From positions 889,501 through 953,500 of the forward strand of contig OX459103.1 of the NCBI GenBank assembly GCA_949775045.1: 64,000 nt of DNA. Direction: 5' to 3'. Under the pieces are notes generated by a model that was not told the origin of the DNA, did no database searches, and saw only the letters and a list, made by a program, of their open reading frames with translations. The translations under genes were made by a program, and so were the position numbers. Every line of letters starts with the position of its first letter. The stretch's first letter is position 1. Shown in pieces: positions 28,901 to 38,910 of this stretch. The DNA is from Metridium senile (Eukaryota > Cnidaria > Anthozoa > Actiniaria > Metridiidae).

Positions 28901-29442
28901 TTTTTTTTATATATTAAATGTTTTTATATCTCATTATTATTACATATAGTATACGATCAATATATGCAGAGCACCCGGCCGTATTGAAATAAAGGATATG
29001 GATATAGGTATGTACATTTGGCTTGCATGAAATATTGGCTGGCTACCATATTCTCGTCAGTGGTTGACCTTCATTCCTTTAAAATAAAATAGTACGAGTA
29101 AGTATCAGTAACGGTGTTTAACAGACAGAGTCACAATGCCTCCCTAGATGTATTCCTTTGCATAATGTCCTCCCCGATTTCAGCCCTACCCTGATTGCCC
29201 CATGTAGGGGAATCCGGAATTCACGTAAAAATTGGCTTTGGAATCCGGAATCCTCATGCAATCCTAGTATGTCACACTATGCCTCTCCATATTTTTAATC
29301 TTTTACTTTATGTCCCTCATAGGGGGCGATTCTGATAATTATTGCATAGTCCCCAACTATAATATTAATGCTTAATGGTTAGCAGGAACTATAGAGTGAA
29401 CACGGTTATCTTAAAACGTTGACCAGCCGTATCTTATTCTCA

Positions 29443-32400
29443 TCAGTTCTTGACCTTCATTCCTTTGAAATAGAAGAATATATACGATATATCAGTTACG
29501 GTTTTATAAACAGAGTCACGATTGATTTAATTACTTGATTGGTTGACTGATAGATTGATTGATCGATAGGGCAATGGTTTGATGGTTTTATATTAAAAGA
29601 AATTGTTCCCGAAGAAATAGGGTTTGATTTAGACGAAAACAGACTATTTTCCCTTGGGTGTCTCTCCAGATACTGTGACTGAACTTATTTCAAACTTGAA
29701 TTTCATTTTACGTTAGGTGAGCCTGCAAGGCTTCGGGCCAAAGCAACCTGGAATGGTCACTACAATGACAAAAATTCTCAATACACCAGCAGCAACCGAC
29801 ATGCAGAAGAATAATAATCGTGTCTTGTAAAACAGCTGAGGAAATATAAAAGAATATTAGCATTAATCGTACTCAATAACATCTTATACGATTTAAAAAA
29901 AATGCATAAAAAAAAAAAAACATATACGATTTCTCAAATCATTTTATTCCAAGATAATTCAATTTCGTAAATCGTTTTATTCCCAGATAATTCGATTTCG
30001 TAAATCGTTTTATTCCCAGATAATTCGATTTCGTAAATCGTTTTATTCCCAGACAATTCGATTTCGAAAATCGTTTTATTCCCAGATAATTCGATTTCGT
30101 AAATCGTTTTATCCATATCCCAGATAATTTGATTTCGTACAATCGTTTTATTCACAGATAATTCGATTCAGTTGAAATACAAGATCCCCCCCCCCCCCCC
30201 CCTTCCAAATAGAAGGCGTTATGGTCACGTAAAATGTAGAGAATAATGATCTCCATCATAACCATAATCGAAACCATGATTCAATCATTATACAGTAGAT
30301 TATTATTAATCTATTACTTGTTCCTGGTACATGTATGGTCGTGGTTGACGTTGGCGTTGCTGTCATTGATGAAGACGGGGTCGAAGTAGTAGACGGAGTC
30401 GTAGTAGAAGACGGGGTCGCGGATGAAGCTGATGTCGTGGGCGTCATGATTGTCTTTGAGTACTCGGATGGAGTTGGTTTCGTGACGAAAGTTAAGGTTG
30501 TGGATGGACAATGACAATGACAAGGATTTGTAGTTATGACCTCAATTGAGGTCTTGATTGGAGTTGAGGTCGTGATTGACACCCTTGAATCACTTGCTGC
30601 TTGAAATAGGTAAAAACAGATATGTCAAGGTAATAATAATAATACAGTACTACCCGCTTATAAAAACCTAGAATTTAAGAATCTGTTAGCCTAAAAATAT
30701 CAATTTAGCCCCTCTTTACATAACAATCTTTCACAATCTTGGTGATGTAAATAGAGAACAACACTTAATTCCAAATAGTGAAATGAGGACTAGAAATAGT
30801 CACTCTTTAAAATATAGAATACCAAAGATTTCTAAAGATATTTTCAAGTTTTCTTTTTTCCCAAAAACAATACCAGAGTGGAACCATCTACCCTCGGAAC
30901 TAGTGGACTCAGAGTCACTTAGTGAATTCAAGGCTAAATTAGATCGCCATCTTGACGCTCTTTGTACATAAATATTATTATTAACTATTATTTTTTTATT
31001 AGTATTATTTTTATTACTCAATTATTAATTATTTATTATATTATATACACATATTATGTACAGTTGATGTGATATTTTACGATTTTTATCAACTTAATAA
31101 AGATGTAGATGTAGAACCTATTTAGCCTAAAATTTGACACAAGTTCTTACTTTAGAAAATGAACTTTAACTGGAATCTTCAGGAAAAGATAAAAGACATG
31201 ACTCTCAAAACATGTATACTATATAAACCCCATCTCTAAATTTGGTACTGTATACATGCCGCTCTTCTACCAGCCACTGCTATCATATCTTTGTTATATC
31301 TAAAACTCCACTAAGCACCATTTATATAAAAACCTGTTGAGGCTAAACTTTGAAAAACCTAGGTTCTTATAAAAGGGTAAGTACTGTACAAGGTTTTATA
31401 AGGAGCATTATACAAAGCTCAATTCTCTTACACAAATTAATCAATAAATGTTTGAAAAAAAGGAAGTTTGTTATTGATTCTACCTGTAAAATGAGAAGTT
31501 TATTATTGTTTATTAAAATTATATACGTGCCAATAAGTAAAAATTATACTTACAGTACACCCTACAGTTGTTTCCGTAGTAAGGTGCACTACACCGACAT
31601 CTGTAACCAGACATGCTGTCGTCTCTGATACAAGTACCACCATTGCTGCAGGGATTACTTATATCACAAATGTGATCGCCGATTACTGCAGGAAATAATT
31701 TACACCAGTTAATATGCTGATTGTAAACACTTTTCTTAGGCCTACTCTGGAGTTTAAACTCGCCTTAACTCGGTTACAGTGGTTATAGCTTATCCCGCAC
31801 TACTAGAGTAGGCCTTTTTCTTGGCATATACGTACGAGTTAAGAAGTAAAATAATCTCTAATTGAGAAAATATTCTGCTCTCCCTTGATGGCTTAGTCGT
31901 CGACGATGAAACAGATATGATGATGACATATCGCAATTTTTCCCATAACGGTAGCGCCCTCCAACTAAACATGACATCATGATACAACTGCAGGTACTGA
32001 ATGGATTAATATTCAGGCAACAAATGAGGAACAATTTGGTTTACTTATGCTGGTCACCAAAAACCTTTCCTCAAAAAATCATGAATATTTAATGAAAACT
32101 TTACAAAAGAAATCATGACCATGACGAGTGTTGTAAATCTGATACAATACTAGTGTTGTATATATATACCTAATTCAAAAAAAAGTTCAGGGGGCGAATG
32201 GCGATTGGCGATTGTTGATTGGCGATTGCATGACCCAAAGGAACTGTGGGTAATACGAATTTCTTCTTATTCCTTTCTGAATTACCCAAACAATGCTCCA
32301 CCTTTCATCGATGACCTTAGATGGGTGTCTCGAAGGTTTCGCTGAACGGTGGAGGCATTGTGTGGATAATTTAGAAAGGAATAAGAAGAAATTCGTATTA

Positions 32401-35062
32401 CCCAAAGTTTCTTTCGGTCGTGCAATCGCCAATCACCGTTCGCGCCTTTTTTGCATCGGAAAACATAGCTCCGTGATTTTGAACAATTGATCTTTCCAAG
32501 TAGAAACCCGCATCCAGAGCTCGAGAAGCCTTTCACAGCACAATATGATGTATTTACAATAAGCTCATAGTTCACATGTGAAGCCTTCACCATCTACAAT
32601 TTGGCTTCCTGAAGGGTAAATCGACAACTTCCCAATTACTACTCGCACTTCACGATATTGGCAAAATACTAGAAAATAGATGTCAAGTTGACTCTATATA
32701 TCTAGACTTTGCCAAAGCTTTTGATAAGGTCGACCACTCATTTCTGTTGGCCAAGCTTCGTCGCTTTGGTATAAGGGGGAACTTACAGTGTTGGATCAGT
32801 GACTATCTATCTGGACGCTACCAGCTAGTTACTGTGCTTGGTGAAACTTCTGTTGAACTCCGAGTTGTGTCAGGGGTCCCGCAAGGTTCAATACTGGGTT
32901 CTCTACTTTTTCTCATCTTTGTGAACGATCTTCCTGAATTAAACTGCATCAAAGCAAACTAGTGTTGTTATGTTCGCAGATGACACCAAACTCTATCGTG
33001 GTGTCAAGAGAGCTGACGATGGCCTCAGTCTACAGCACTACTTAAACGGTCTGGAACAGTGGTGTCGGGACTGGAGAATGGACCTAAACCAGAAGAAATG
33101 CGCAGTTCTTTCCATCACAAGAAGTCATCAACCAATAACTTGTCAATATGAACTCCTTGGTCTACCTATTAAAACAACTAACAGCCAAAAGGAACTCGGT
33201 ATAACCATCACAAGCGACCTCAAGTGGAATAAACAAGTCCAGGAAGTGTCATCGAAGTCAAACAAAATGCTAGGATTTATAAAATTAAACAAACCCTTTC
33301 AAAAAAGTAGCTATGGATTCGAAAACACATTCGTGTTATAGAAGCAAATTATGGTATTGATTTAGGGAAGCTTACCACTTGCAGATGACGACGGAGAACT
33401 AGAAACTGTAACACAAAATAAAATAAAATAGTTATACAATGGTTCTCAATTTTTAATTCTTAAAAAAAATACTCGCAGCAAAATATATCGTTAAATCCTT
33501 TATAAATTATGGTGCATTTGTGTTAAAGAAGCAAATTATGGTATTGATTTAGTGAAGCTTACCGGTTATAGTTGGTGGTGCCGCAGCAGAAGTCGGGGTT
33601 GAACCAGCTGTAAAATAAAATAAAATTGTTATAGAATGGTTCTCAATTTTAAATTCTTAAAAAAAATACTTGTAGTACAATGTATCGTTGAATCCTTTAT
33701 AAATTATGGTGCATTTGTGTTATAGAAGCAAATTATGGTATTGATTTATATTAGTGGAGCTTACCACTTGCAGATGCCGCCGAAGCAGAAGCAACTGTAA
33801 AATAAAATAAAATAAAATAGTTATACAATGGTTCTCAACATTTAATTCTTAAAACAATACTCGTAGTCTAATATATCGTTCTTTGAATCCTTTATAAATT
33901 ATGGTATAGGTGTATTCGTGTTATAGAAGCAAATTAGGTATTGATTTATTGAAGCTTACCACTTGCAGAATACGGTGTTGCAGCAGCTGTAAAAGGAAAT
34001 CAAATATTTATACAATGGTTCTCGTGGCAAACCGTGGACATTCGACTCGTCGCTTGTACTTTTTCTATTAAGAAGCAGCAACACTTATGTGCAAAATAAA
34101 GAAATAAAAAATAGTGTTCAAAAAGAGTTGAAACTTAGTTGTTTTCTATTTTGAAAATAGTTTGTTGGACTTGTGGCATTTCGAGCGTACATCTCAATGA
34201 GTAATGAAGAAAATTAAAACTGTAAAATAAAACCAAATCTTTATAAATTATGGTGCATTTGTGTTGTGTAAGCAAATTATATGGTATTGATTTAGTGAAG
34301 CTTACCACTAGGAGGAGAAGGTGTTGCAGCAACTGTAAAATGAAATCAAATAGTTATACAATTGTTCTCGTGGCACATTGTGAACATCCCATTCGTCAGT
34401 GTATTTTTACATTGTGTAGATTATATGATTCAGAAGCAGCAACGATACGTATAAAATAACTAGAGCTTACCGCTTGAGGGTAAGCGTTGTGGTTGTCTGT
34501 TGTTATTTTAGCAGCAAGTCGTGAACGACAGTTCAATGAAAAAACATTTATTTCCGGGCGTACAGATGTATTTCACTGTATCAGACCTTTCAAACTAAAT
34601 AAATTCAATATGAAACTTATATTTTTGGCTCAGTTTTCTTTTTAAAATAAAATTGATACCTGTTTTATTTTCACATTGACCGTTGTTTATAGTTTAAGTA
34701 ATTGTAGACAAATTGTGCCGGTTTAATTGACGGAAGAATGTCGCCACCTTCGCTTCACGAACTTATTTGTCTGACGGCTTTAGTGGAGCTTACCGGCAAT
34801 TGAAGGTCCTAAGGATGGTAACACTGTCCAAGATACAGCAACTGTAAAAAATAAAAAAGTGTAACTTGAATACCTTTAAACAATACCTATTACTGGCAGT
34901 TATATTCCTGAAAATATACTAGTTATGTACTGTGTGATTGCAATGATTCGGTGCTGGTATAGAAACATTAACAGAACACTATTTACCTGCTATGGTAGTA
35001 TTGTTTTGTCCTTTTGCAGACATGACCACAATGGCCAGGACAATACCAGTAAACTTCCACAT
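29443..35062 (-). CDS. Gene B: EGF/mucin-type surface or secreted protein
   Basis: Coding exons on the minus strand: 34987-35062 (signal), 34794-34841, 34306-34332, 33960-33986, 33765-33794, 33563-33607, 33376-33405, 31554-31685 (EGF), 30318-30596 (Thr/Ser/Pro), 29712-29835 (TM-like) and 29443-29462 (tail, by homology). All internal exons up to 30318 are phase 1 at both ends. No SEA module is present: only 480 bp, mostly minisatellite, separate the mucin exon from the TM-like exon. The TM-like exon is 124 nt rather than 111 and read in phase it is Cys/Trp/His-rich rather than a helix, with the frame staying open. The product may therefore be secreted, or the gene may be decaying. A reverse-transcriptase fragment and a foldback MITE sit in the intron between EGF and microexons. 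Confidence 0.6.
29712..29835 (-). CDS. TM-like exon of gene B, frame-shifted
   Basis: Acceptor CCTCAG, donor GTAAAA, homologous to gene C 45001-45111. One frame still spells a hydrophobic run SVAAGVLRIFVIVV, but it is not the frame reached from the phase-1 upstream exon. The in-phase reading is HVGCCWCIENFCHC. The GCATG insertion is shared with gene A. Confidence 0.55.
29935..30165. repeat. 33-bp minisatellite, about 7 copies
   Basis: Same unit as 2789-3220, in the intron between the mucin exon and the TM-like exon of gene B. It is followed by a C-rich tract (about 15 C) near 30187. Confidence 0.9.
30318..30596 (-). CDS. Gene B mucin-type exon
   Basis: 279 nt (93 codons), phase 1 at both ends, GTAATA donor as in the gene C mucin exon. 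It encodes SITTSTPIKTS, then CHCHCPSTTLT, then a PSSTTTPSTTSTPSSS-type run. The CHCHC cluster is absent in gene C. The Thr/Ser/Pro content suggests an O-glycosylated stalk. Confidence 0.75.
30690..31110 (+). pseudogene. Non-LTR RT C-terminal fragment
   Basis: The frame ending at 30971 reads FKFSFFPKTIPEWNHLPSEL then SLSEFKAKLDRHLDAL: the FFP.TI.EWN.LP block that ends many invertebrate Jockey/L2-like reverse transcriptases. A short AT-rich tail with AATAAAGATGTAGATGTAGA follows, a typical 3' end. It is 5'-truncated and opposite in strand to gene B, in its intron. Confidence 0.75.
31554..31685 (-). CDS. EGF-like domain exon of gene B
   Basis: 132 nt between CTGCAG and GTAAGT, phase 1 at both ends, as in classic shuffled EGF exons. 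It encodes CDISNPCSNGGTC, then YRCRCSAPYYGNNC: six cysteines in EGF order with the CxC pair and the aromatic-Gly-x-x-C ending. No Ca2+-binding D-x-D/E start is seen. EGF modules mediate extracellular protein contacts. Confidence 0.88.
31686..32596. mobile_element. Gene B intron with foldback element (about 32160-32480)
   Basis: About 32160-32480 is a foldback: a TATATATACCTAATTCAAAAAA tip, then GGCGAATGGCGATTGGCGAT and GTAATACGAATTTCTTCTTA with complements on the right half. The tip places it near the TATACACCTATTTCAA family; the right tip is lost. The rest of the intron (31.7-32.1 kb) shows no gene. Confidence 0.5.
32597..33330 (+). pseudogene. Non-LTR reverse transcriptase palm fragment
   Basis: Reads GFLKGKSTTSQLLLALHDIG, then SIYLDFAKAFDKVDH, SGVPQGSILGSLLFLIFVND and, after one frame change near 32960, FADDTKLY and KKCAVLSITRS. 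These are RT motifs A (LDFxKAFDxVxH), B (SGVPQGSxLGP/SLLF) and C (FADD) of Jockey/CR1-like elements. It is truncated at both ends. The host intron resumes near 33330 (GTGTTATAGAAGCAAATTAT). Confidence 0.85.
33376..34841 (-). CDS. Gene B microexon array (stalk)
   Basis: Six supported microexons of 48, 27, 27, 30, 45 and 30 nt (right to left), phase 1 at both ends, flanked by TTTTACAG-type acceptors and GTAAGC donors. Peptides: VAVSWTVLPSLGPSIA, VAATPSPPS, AAATPYSAS, VASASAASAS, AGSTPTSAAAPPTIT and VSSSPSSSAS. A seventh donor at 34469-34470 (TAGAGCTTACCGCTT) lacks a matching exon and looks decayed. Intron blocks are shared with the gene A array, so both come from one ancestral repeat. Confidence 0.7.
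34987..35062 (-). CDS. Gene B signal-peptide exon
   Basis: ATG at 35060-35062, GTAAAT donor at 34985-34986, 76 nt, phase 1. It encodes MWKFTGIVLAIVVMSAKGQ then NNTTIA, with an N-x-T glycosylation motif just after the likely cleavage site. Confidence 0.85.
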
Positions 35063-35461
35063 ACTTTCAGGACAAGTATGAACAGCAGATAGAATAGGTA
35101 AGCTTTAACTATAGCAAGAAAGATTTTCTTAATGAACTTGCAAACACTGTTGACTGTGTTTAACCCAGAAGATTCTGATGTTCTTTGAAGCAGAGATATG
35201 TTAATTTAACTAGTGATCATAGAAGCAAACATACATTCCTCAAAGACTACGTACGTACCCAGCTGGTGATATCTTCTGTAAAGTTCGCAAAACCTTATAT
35301 TAGAGCAGAAATATATACTATATCCATGAAATAAATTATAATTGCTACTGTGTAATAGTTCTTATTTAGTGACTATTAGTTACTATAAAAGACAAGTAAA
35401 GTTGTAATGAGGTATTGTTTCCTTTTGTATTTGATGTTTCTGGTTGAGTGATACTGACTAA
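35063..35461. promoter_or_regulatory. Likely 5' UTR/promoter side of gene B
   Basis: Matches 18439-18700 upstream of gene A in blocks. It is followed by the CACTG-ended element, which splits the upstream region; matching flank sequence resumes at 37.52 kb (ACATTTCATCGATAT, also at about 24.49 kb near unit A). Confidence 0.4.
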
Positions 35462-35464
35462 ATA

Positions 35465-37515
35465 CACTGGACGAAAAATTGGATTCACAGCAGTGTGAAT
35501 GTGTAGTGAATGTGCCTGTGAATATCATATTCAACCACATTCTATCATATTCACACCAACGCGAATATGATCTTCACTACGTATTCACACCATTAAGTGA
35601 AGACGTTGAATACCTTTTTCACAATACATTCACATATTAGTGAAGATGATGTGAATATTGAATTAGCATCATATTCACCCCATAGGTGAACTTATTGCAA
35701 ACACTGTTTTCACTTCACATTCACTTCAGTATAATCTGATGCATATATCATTTTTACTCGTATTCTTTCTCTCGTGAATATGATGTGAATGTCGAATTAG
35801 CATCATATTCACCCCATAGGTGAACCTATTGCAAAAACCGTTTACACTTTATATTCACTTCGGAATAATTTGATGCAAATATCATTTTTACTCGTATTCT
35901 TTCTCACGTGAATATGATGTGAATGAATGAATCAATCAGGTCGGATATAGCGGATACTACTTTATTTCATAAAACCATAATCAGTTACAACTTTAAATTA
36001 AGACACATGAATGGAAACTAGAGAGTAAACTAGTATAGGCTGCGAGTCTAACAGAAATATACATGTCTAACAGCAGTTTGGCCTACCAGACATTTAACTG
36101 GCGCCATACAACGCCGTTCAACGGTAGAAACATTGTCGAACAAATCTACATCAAAATTAATACTACTTAACCCTAAACAGTTCTAACAAGTAATATTAAC
36201 CTTCTAGTAAATCTTTGTCCCTGCTTAGTGTGTCATCTGTTCACTAAAACGTCGAATTACGGTGAGTTTAACTTTGTCTTAATTCGAAACGTGTTGACTT
36301 CTTGTTGCTGCCTTCAGCATCGTTGCCTTCAGCATCCCTCAATAACAGCAGTTTAGTCCTAGATCCGACTCTTCTCACTCTAAGCAACTGCTGTTTAGGT
36401 CCTACCGATATTTAGAGAATTCGCTCCGCTTATTAAACGATAAAAGTTCTTTTACGAGCCGTACAGCCGTAGATCTGTTGAAGTGTTTCTAACCGACGTC
36501 GCTGAACTGACGCGTGACTAAGCCTCATATTCAAAATTGGTTGCATAACAAATCACTCGCGCCTGATTGGTCAATATTAAAATACGGATATTTGATTGGT
36601 AGGTTGATGTAGAAGCAAAATTAAATATATGTTCTATTTGTTGTTATAATCTCGACTATTTTAGTTCTTTATGCTATTTGGTAACTAGAATTTTAACGAT
36701 TTTGTATCAATTTTAGAACTCTTCAACAATTAAATTGCTGTTATCTGGCGAATGGATAAAAATAATAATACACTGTAACTAGAATGATCCCGGCGAATGA
36801 TAATTAATACTTATTTAACGGTTAGCTCAAACGACAAAAATAGGATATCTGTAAATAAGGAAAATGTAAGTTTATGTAATGTAACGTTACTATATTGTTA
36901 CTTATTTTCGGCGAAACGTATCGGTAGTGAAAATCTAACGAGTATATTTTGCGATGTGGGGAATAAAACATTCACAATTGATTCACTTCAGATTCACACT
37001 AGTAGAGAATTCCATATTCCCTTCTTTATTCACACTTCGTGAATGTGATGTGAATATGTATATTTGCATCAGTTTCGCACTATATTCACACATGGTGTAA
37101 ATATAATTTGCGATTTGGGCAACACCACATTCACAATTGATTCACTTTAGATTCACACTAGTAGAGAATTCCATATTCTCTTCTTTATTCACACTTCGTG
37201 AATGTGATGTGAATATGTATATTCGCATCAGTTTCGCACTATATTCACACATGGTGTAAATATAATTTGCGATTTGGGCAACACCACATTCACGATTGAT
37301 TCACTTTAGATTCACACTAGTAGAGAATTCCATATTCTCTTCTTAATTCACACTTTGTGAATGTGATGTGAATATGTATATTCGCATCAGTTTCGCACTA
37401 TATTCACACATGGTGTAAATATCATGTTCACTTGGGGTGTGAATATAATGCGAATATGGTTCACCAAATTCACACCATATTCACACATATGGTGAATCCG
37501 ACTTTTCGTCCAGTG
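35465..37515. mobile_element. CACTA (EnSpm)-like non-autonomous element, 2.05 kb
   Basis: The tips are CACTGGACGAAAAATTGGAT and, inverted, CACTGGACGAAAAGTCGGAT, with ATA on both sides (35462-35464, 37516-37518). CACTR tips with 3-bp duplications fit EnSpm/CACTA. Both subterminal regions are crowded with direct and inverted TGTGAATATGATGTGAAT-type motifs. The right side has three roughly 180-bp tandem units (from about 36.95 kb) containing TTCACACTAGTAGAGAATTC. No transposase frame is seen. Confidence 0.75.
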
Positions 37516-37518
37516 ATA

Positions 37519-37860
37519 GTCACTAAATAAAAACCAATTAGTAACTATTTTGTTTTTATTTCATGGTTTTAGTGTTTTCGCTCTATTACACGCTCAGTTT
37601 AATTATTATATACGTGTATAGAGTTATCAAGAAGATTAAGTCAATGTGACATTTCATCGATATGCAGGAACCTGCCCATTCGTGTTCATGTAATTGCTGT
37701 ACTATATAATCATATAAGAAAAATAATCATATAAGAAAACTGCTAAGAGGTTTTTGTGTGATCTATATAGACATTGTAGTATTACAGATTCAACTGATAT
37801 GTTTTTAATTCCTTCGCTGCATGGTATAAGTGTACTACTCATAATTTACATCAAACAGTC
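37519..37860. other. Unit B upstream flank, no gene seen
   Basis: AT-rich sequence sharing CATTTCATCGATAT and TGATGTAATTGC-type blocks with 24.48-24.55 kb. Confidence 0.4.
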
Positions 37861-38266
37861 GTATTCCCGGCGTAGTCAATCGAACGTTCGGCAATCGAAC
37901 TCAATCGAACATCAATCGTTCGATTGATTGTCGATTGGTTCGGCAATCGAACACAATCGAACGTTCGGAAATCCAGCAATAAAACAATCGAACGTTCGGA
38001 AATCCAGCAATAAGGCAATCGAACATAATCGAACGTTCGGAAATCGAACAATAAGGCAATCGAACATAATCGAACGGTGATTTTTCTGATTTTTTTTGTT
38101 CGATTGGCTAGTGTTCGATTGTGTTCGGCAATCGAACTCACAGCAAACGTCGTGTTCGATTGTGTCCGATTGCCGAACCAATCGGCAACCAATCGAACAA
38201 TTGGCGTTCGATTGTGTTCGATTGGTTTTTTGTTCGGTAACGTTCGATTGAATACGCCGGGCGTAT
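37861..38266. mobile_element. Element built of AATCGAACGTTCGG motifs
   Basis: The ends are inverted (RTATTCCCGGCGTAGTCAAT against ATACGCCCGGCGTATTCAAT on the other strand). Nearly the whole 400 bp consists of direct and inverted copies of CAATCGAACGTTCGG or its half TTCGATTG. Overlapping open frames on both strands are a by-product of the motif. Confidence 0.7.
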
Positions 38267-38496
38267 TTGAGCCGGTATAAGTGTATTCAGTACAAGTATA
38301 TATTCAATATAACAGGAGTTTTATAAGTATTTAAATACTTTTTTAATTTAAACATGTATTGGTCTTTTTATTATTTACTGCATGTTTATTACAAGTTGAG
38401 TGCGTTATATATGTATGTATTACACAGTATCCCAGGGGATTTTATGTAGAAAAGATTACTTAGAGGCAGGTCGTTAATTAATATCTGGAAGGGGCC

Positions 38497-38662
38497 TGTA
38501 GAGTTTTGGGCCACTAAGGCCGTCGAAATATACGAGTAAAAACACAACCTACTACACGCTCTCGCTTCACTTCTTTTACTTCCCAAGTTGGACCACGTGA
38601 CTACACAGGTAGCCCAATACATAACATTCCATGTGACTACACAGGTAGCCCAATACATGACA
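38497..38662 (-). repeat. 3' LTR of the gypsy element
   Basis: Near-identical to 42932-43061 apart from an extra copy of the block CATGTGACTACACAGGTAGC plus CCAATACAT. Near-identity of the LTRs suggests a recent insertion. Confidence 0.9.
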
Positions 38663-38910
38663 TTCCTCCCCTTCTTTACAAATGGAACTTTGGTAATTAC
38701 AAAAACCACATTAACAAAAACATTAACAAGTAGTCCTTGAGTGTTCAATTAAACGATCATTGTCCAATTCTTATATCTACGAGTGTTCAATCAAATGTCT
38801 AATCCGTCTATCTATGAGTGTTCAATCAAATGTCAAATGTCTAATCCTTATATCTATGAGTGTTCAATCAAATGTCTAATCCTTATATCTGTGAGTGTTC
38901 AATCAAATGT

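Larger units (their letters stand above)
26989..30175. repeat. Segmental duplication, right copy
   Basis: This is the partner of window positions 1-3220: same order of RT remnant (28314-28900), TA-flanked MITE (28510-28665), foldback MITE (28009-28297), tail exon, TM-like exon and 33-bp minisatellite. One extra block near 28.94-29.15 kb is absent or rearranged in the left copy. Confidence 0.9.

Noticed and set aside
37851..38280. Frames with repeated VRLCSIA and NRTI strings
   Set aside because: They follow from the AATCGAACGTTCGG motif repeats on both strands.
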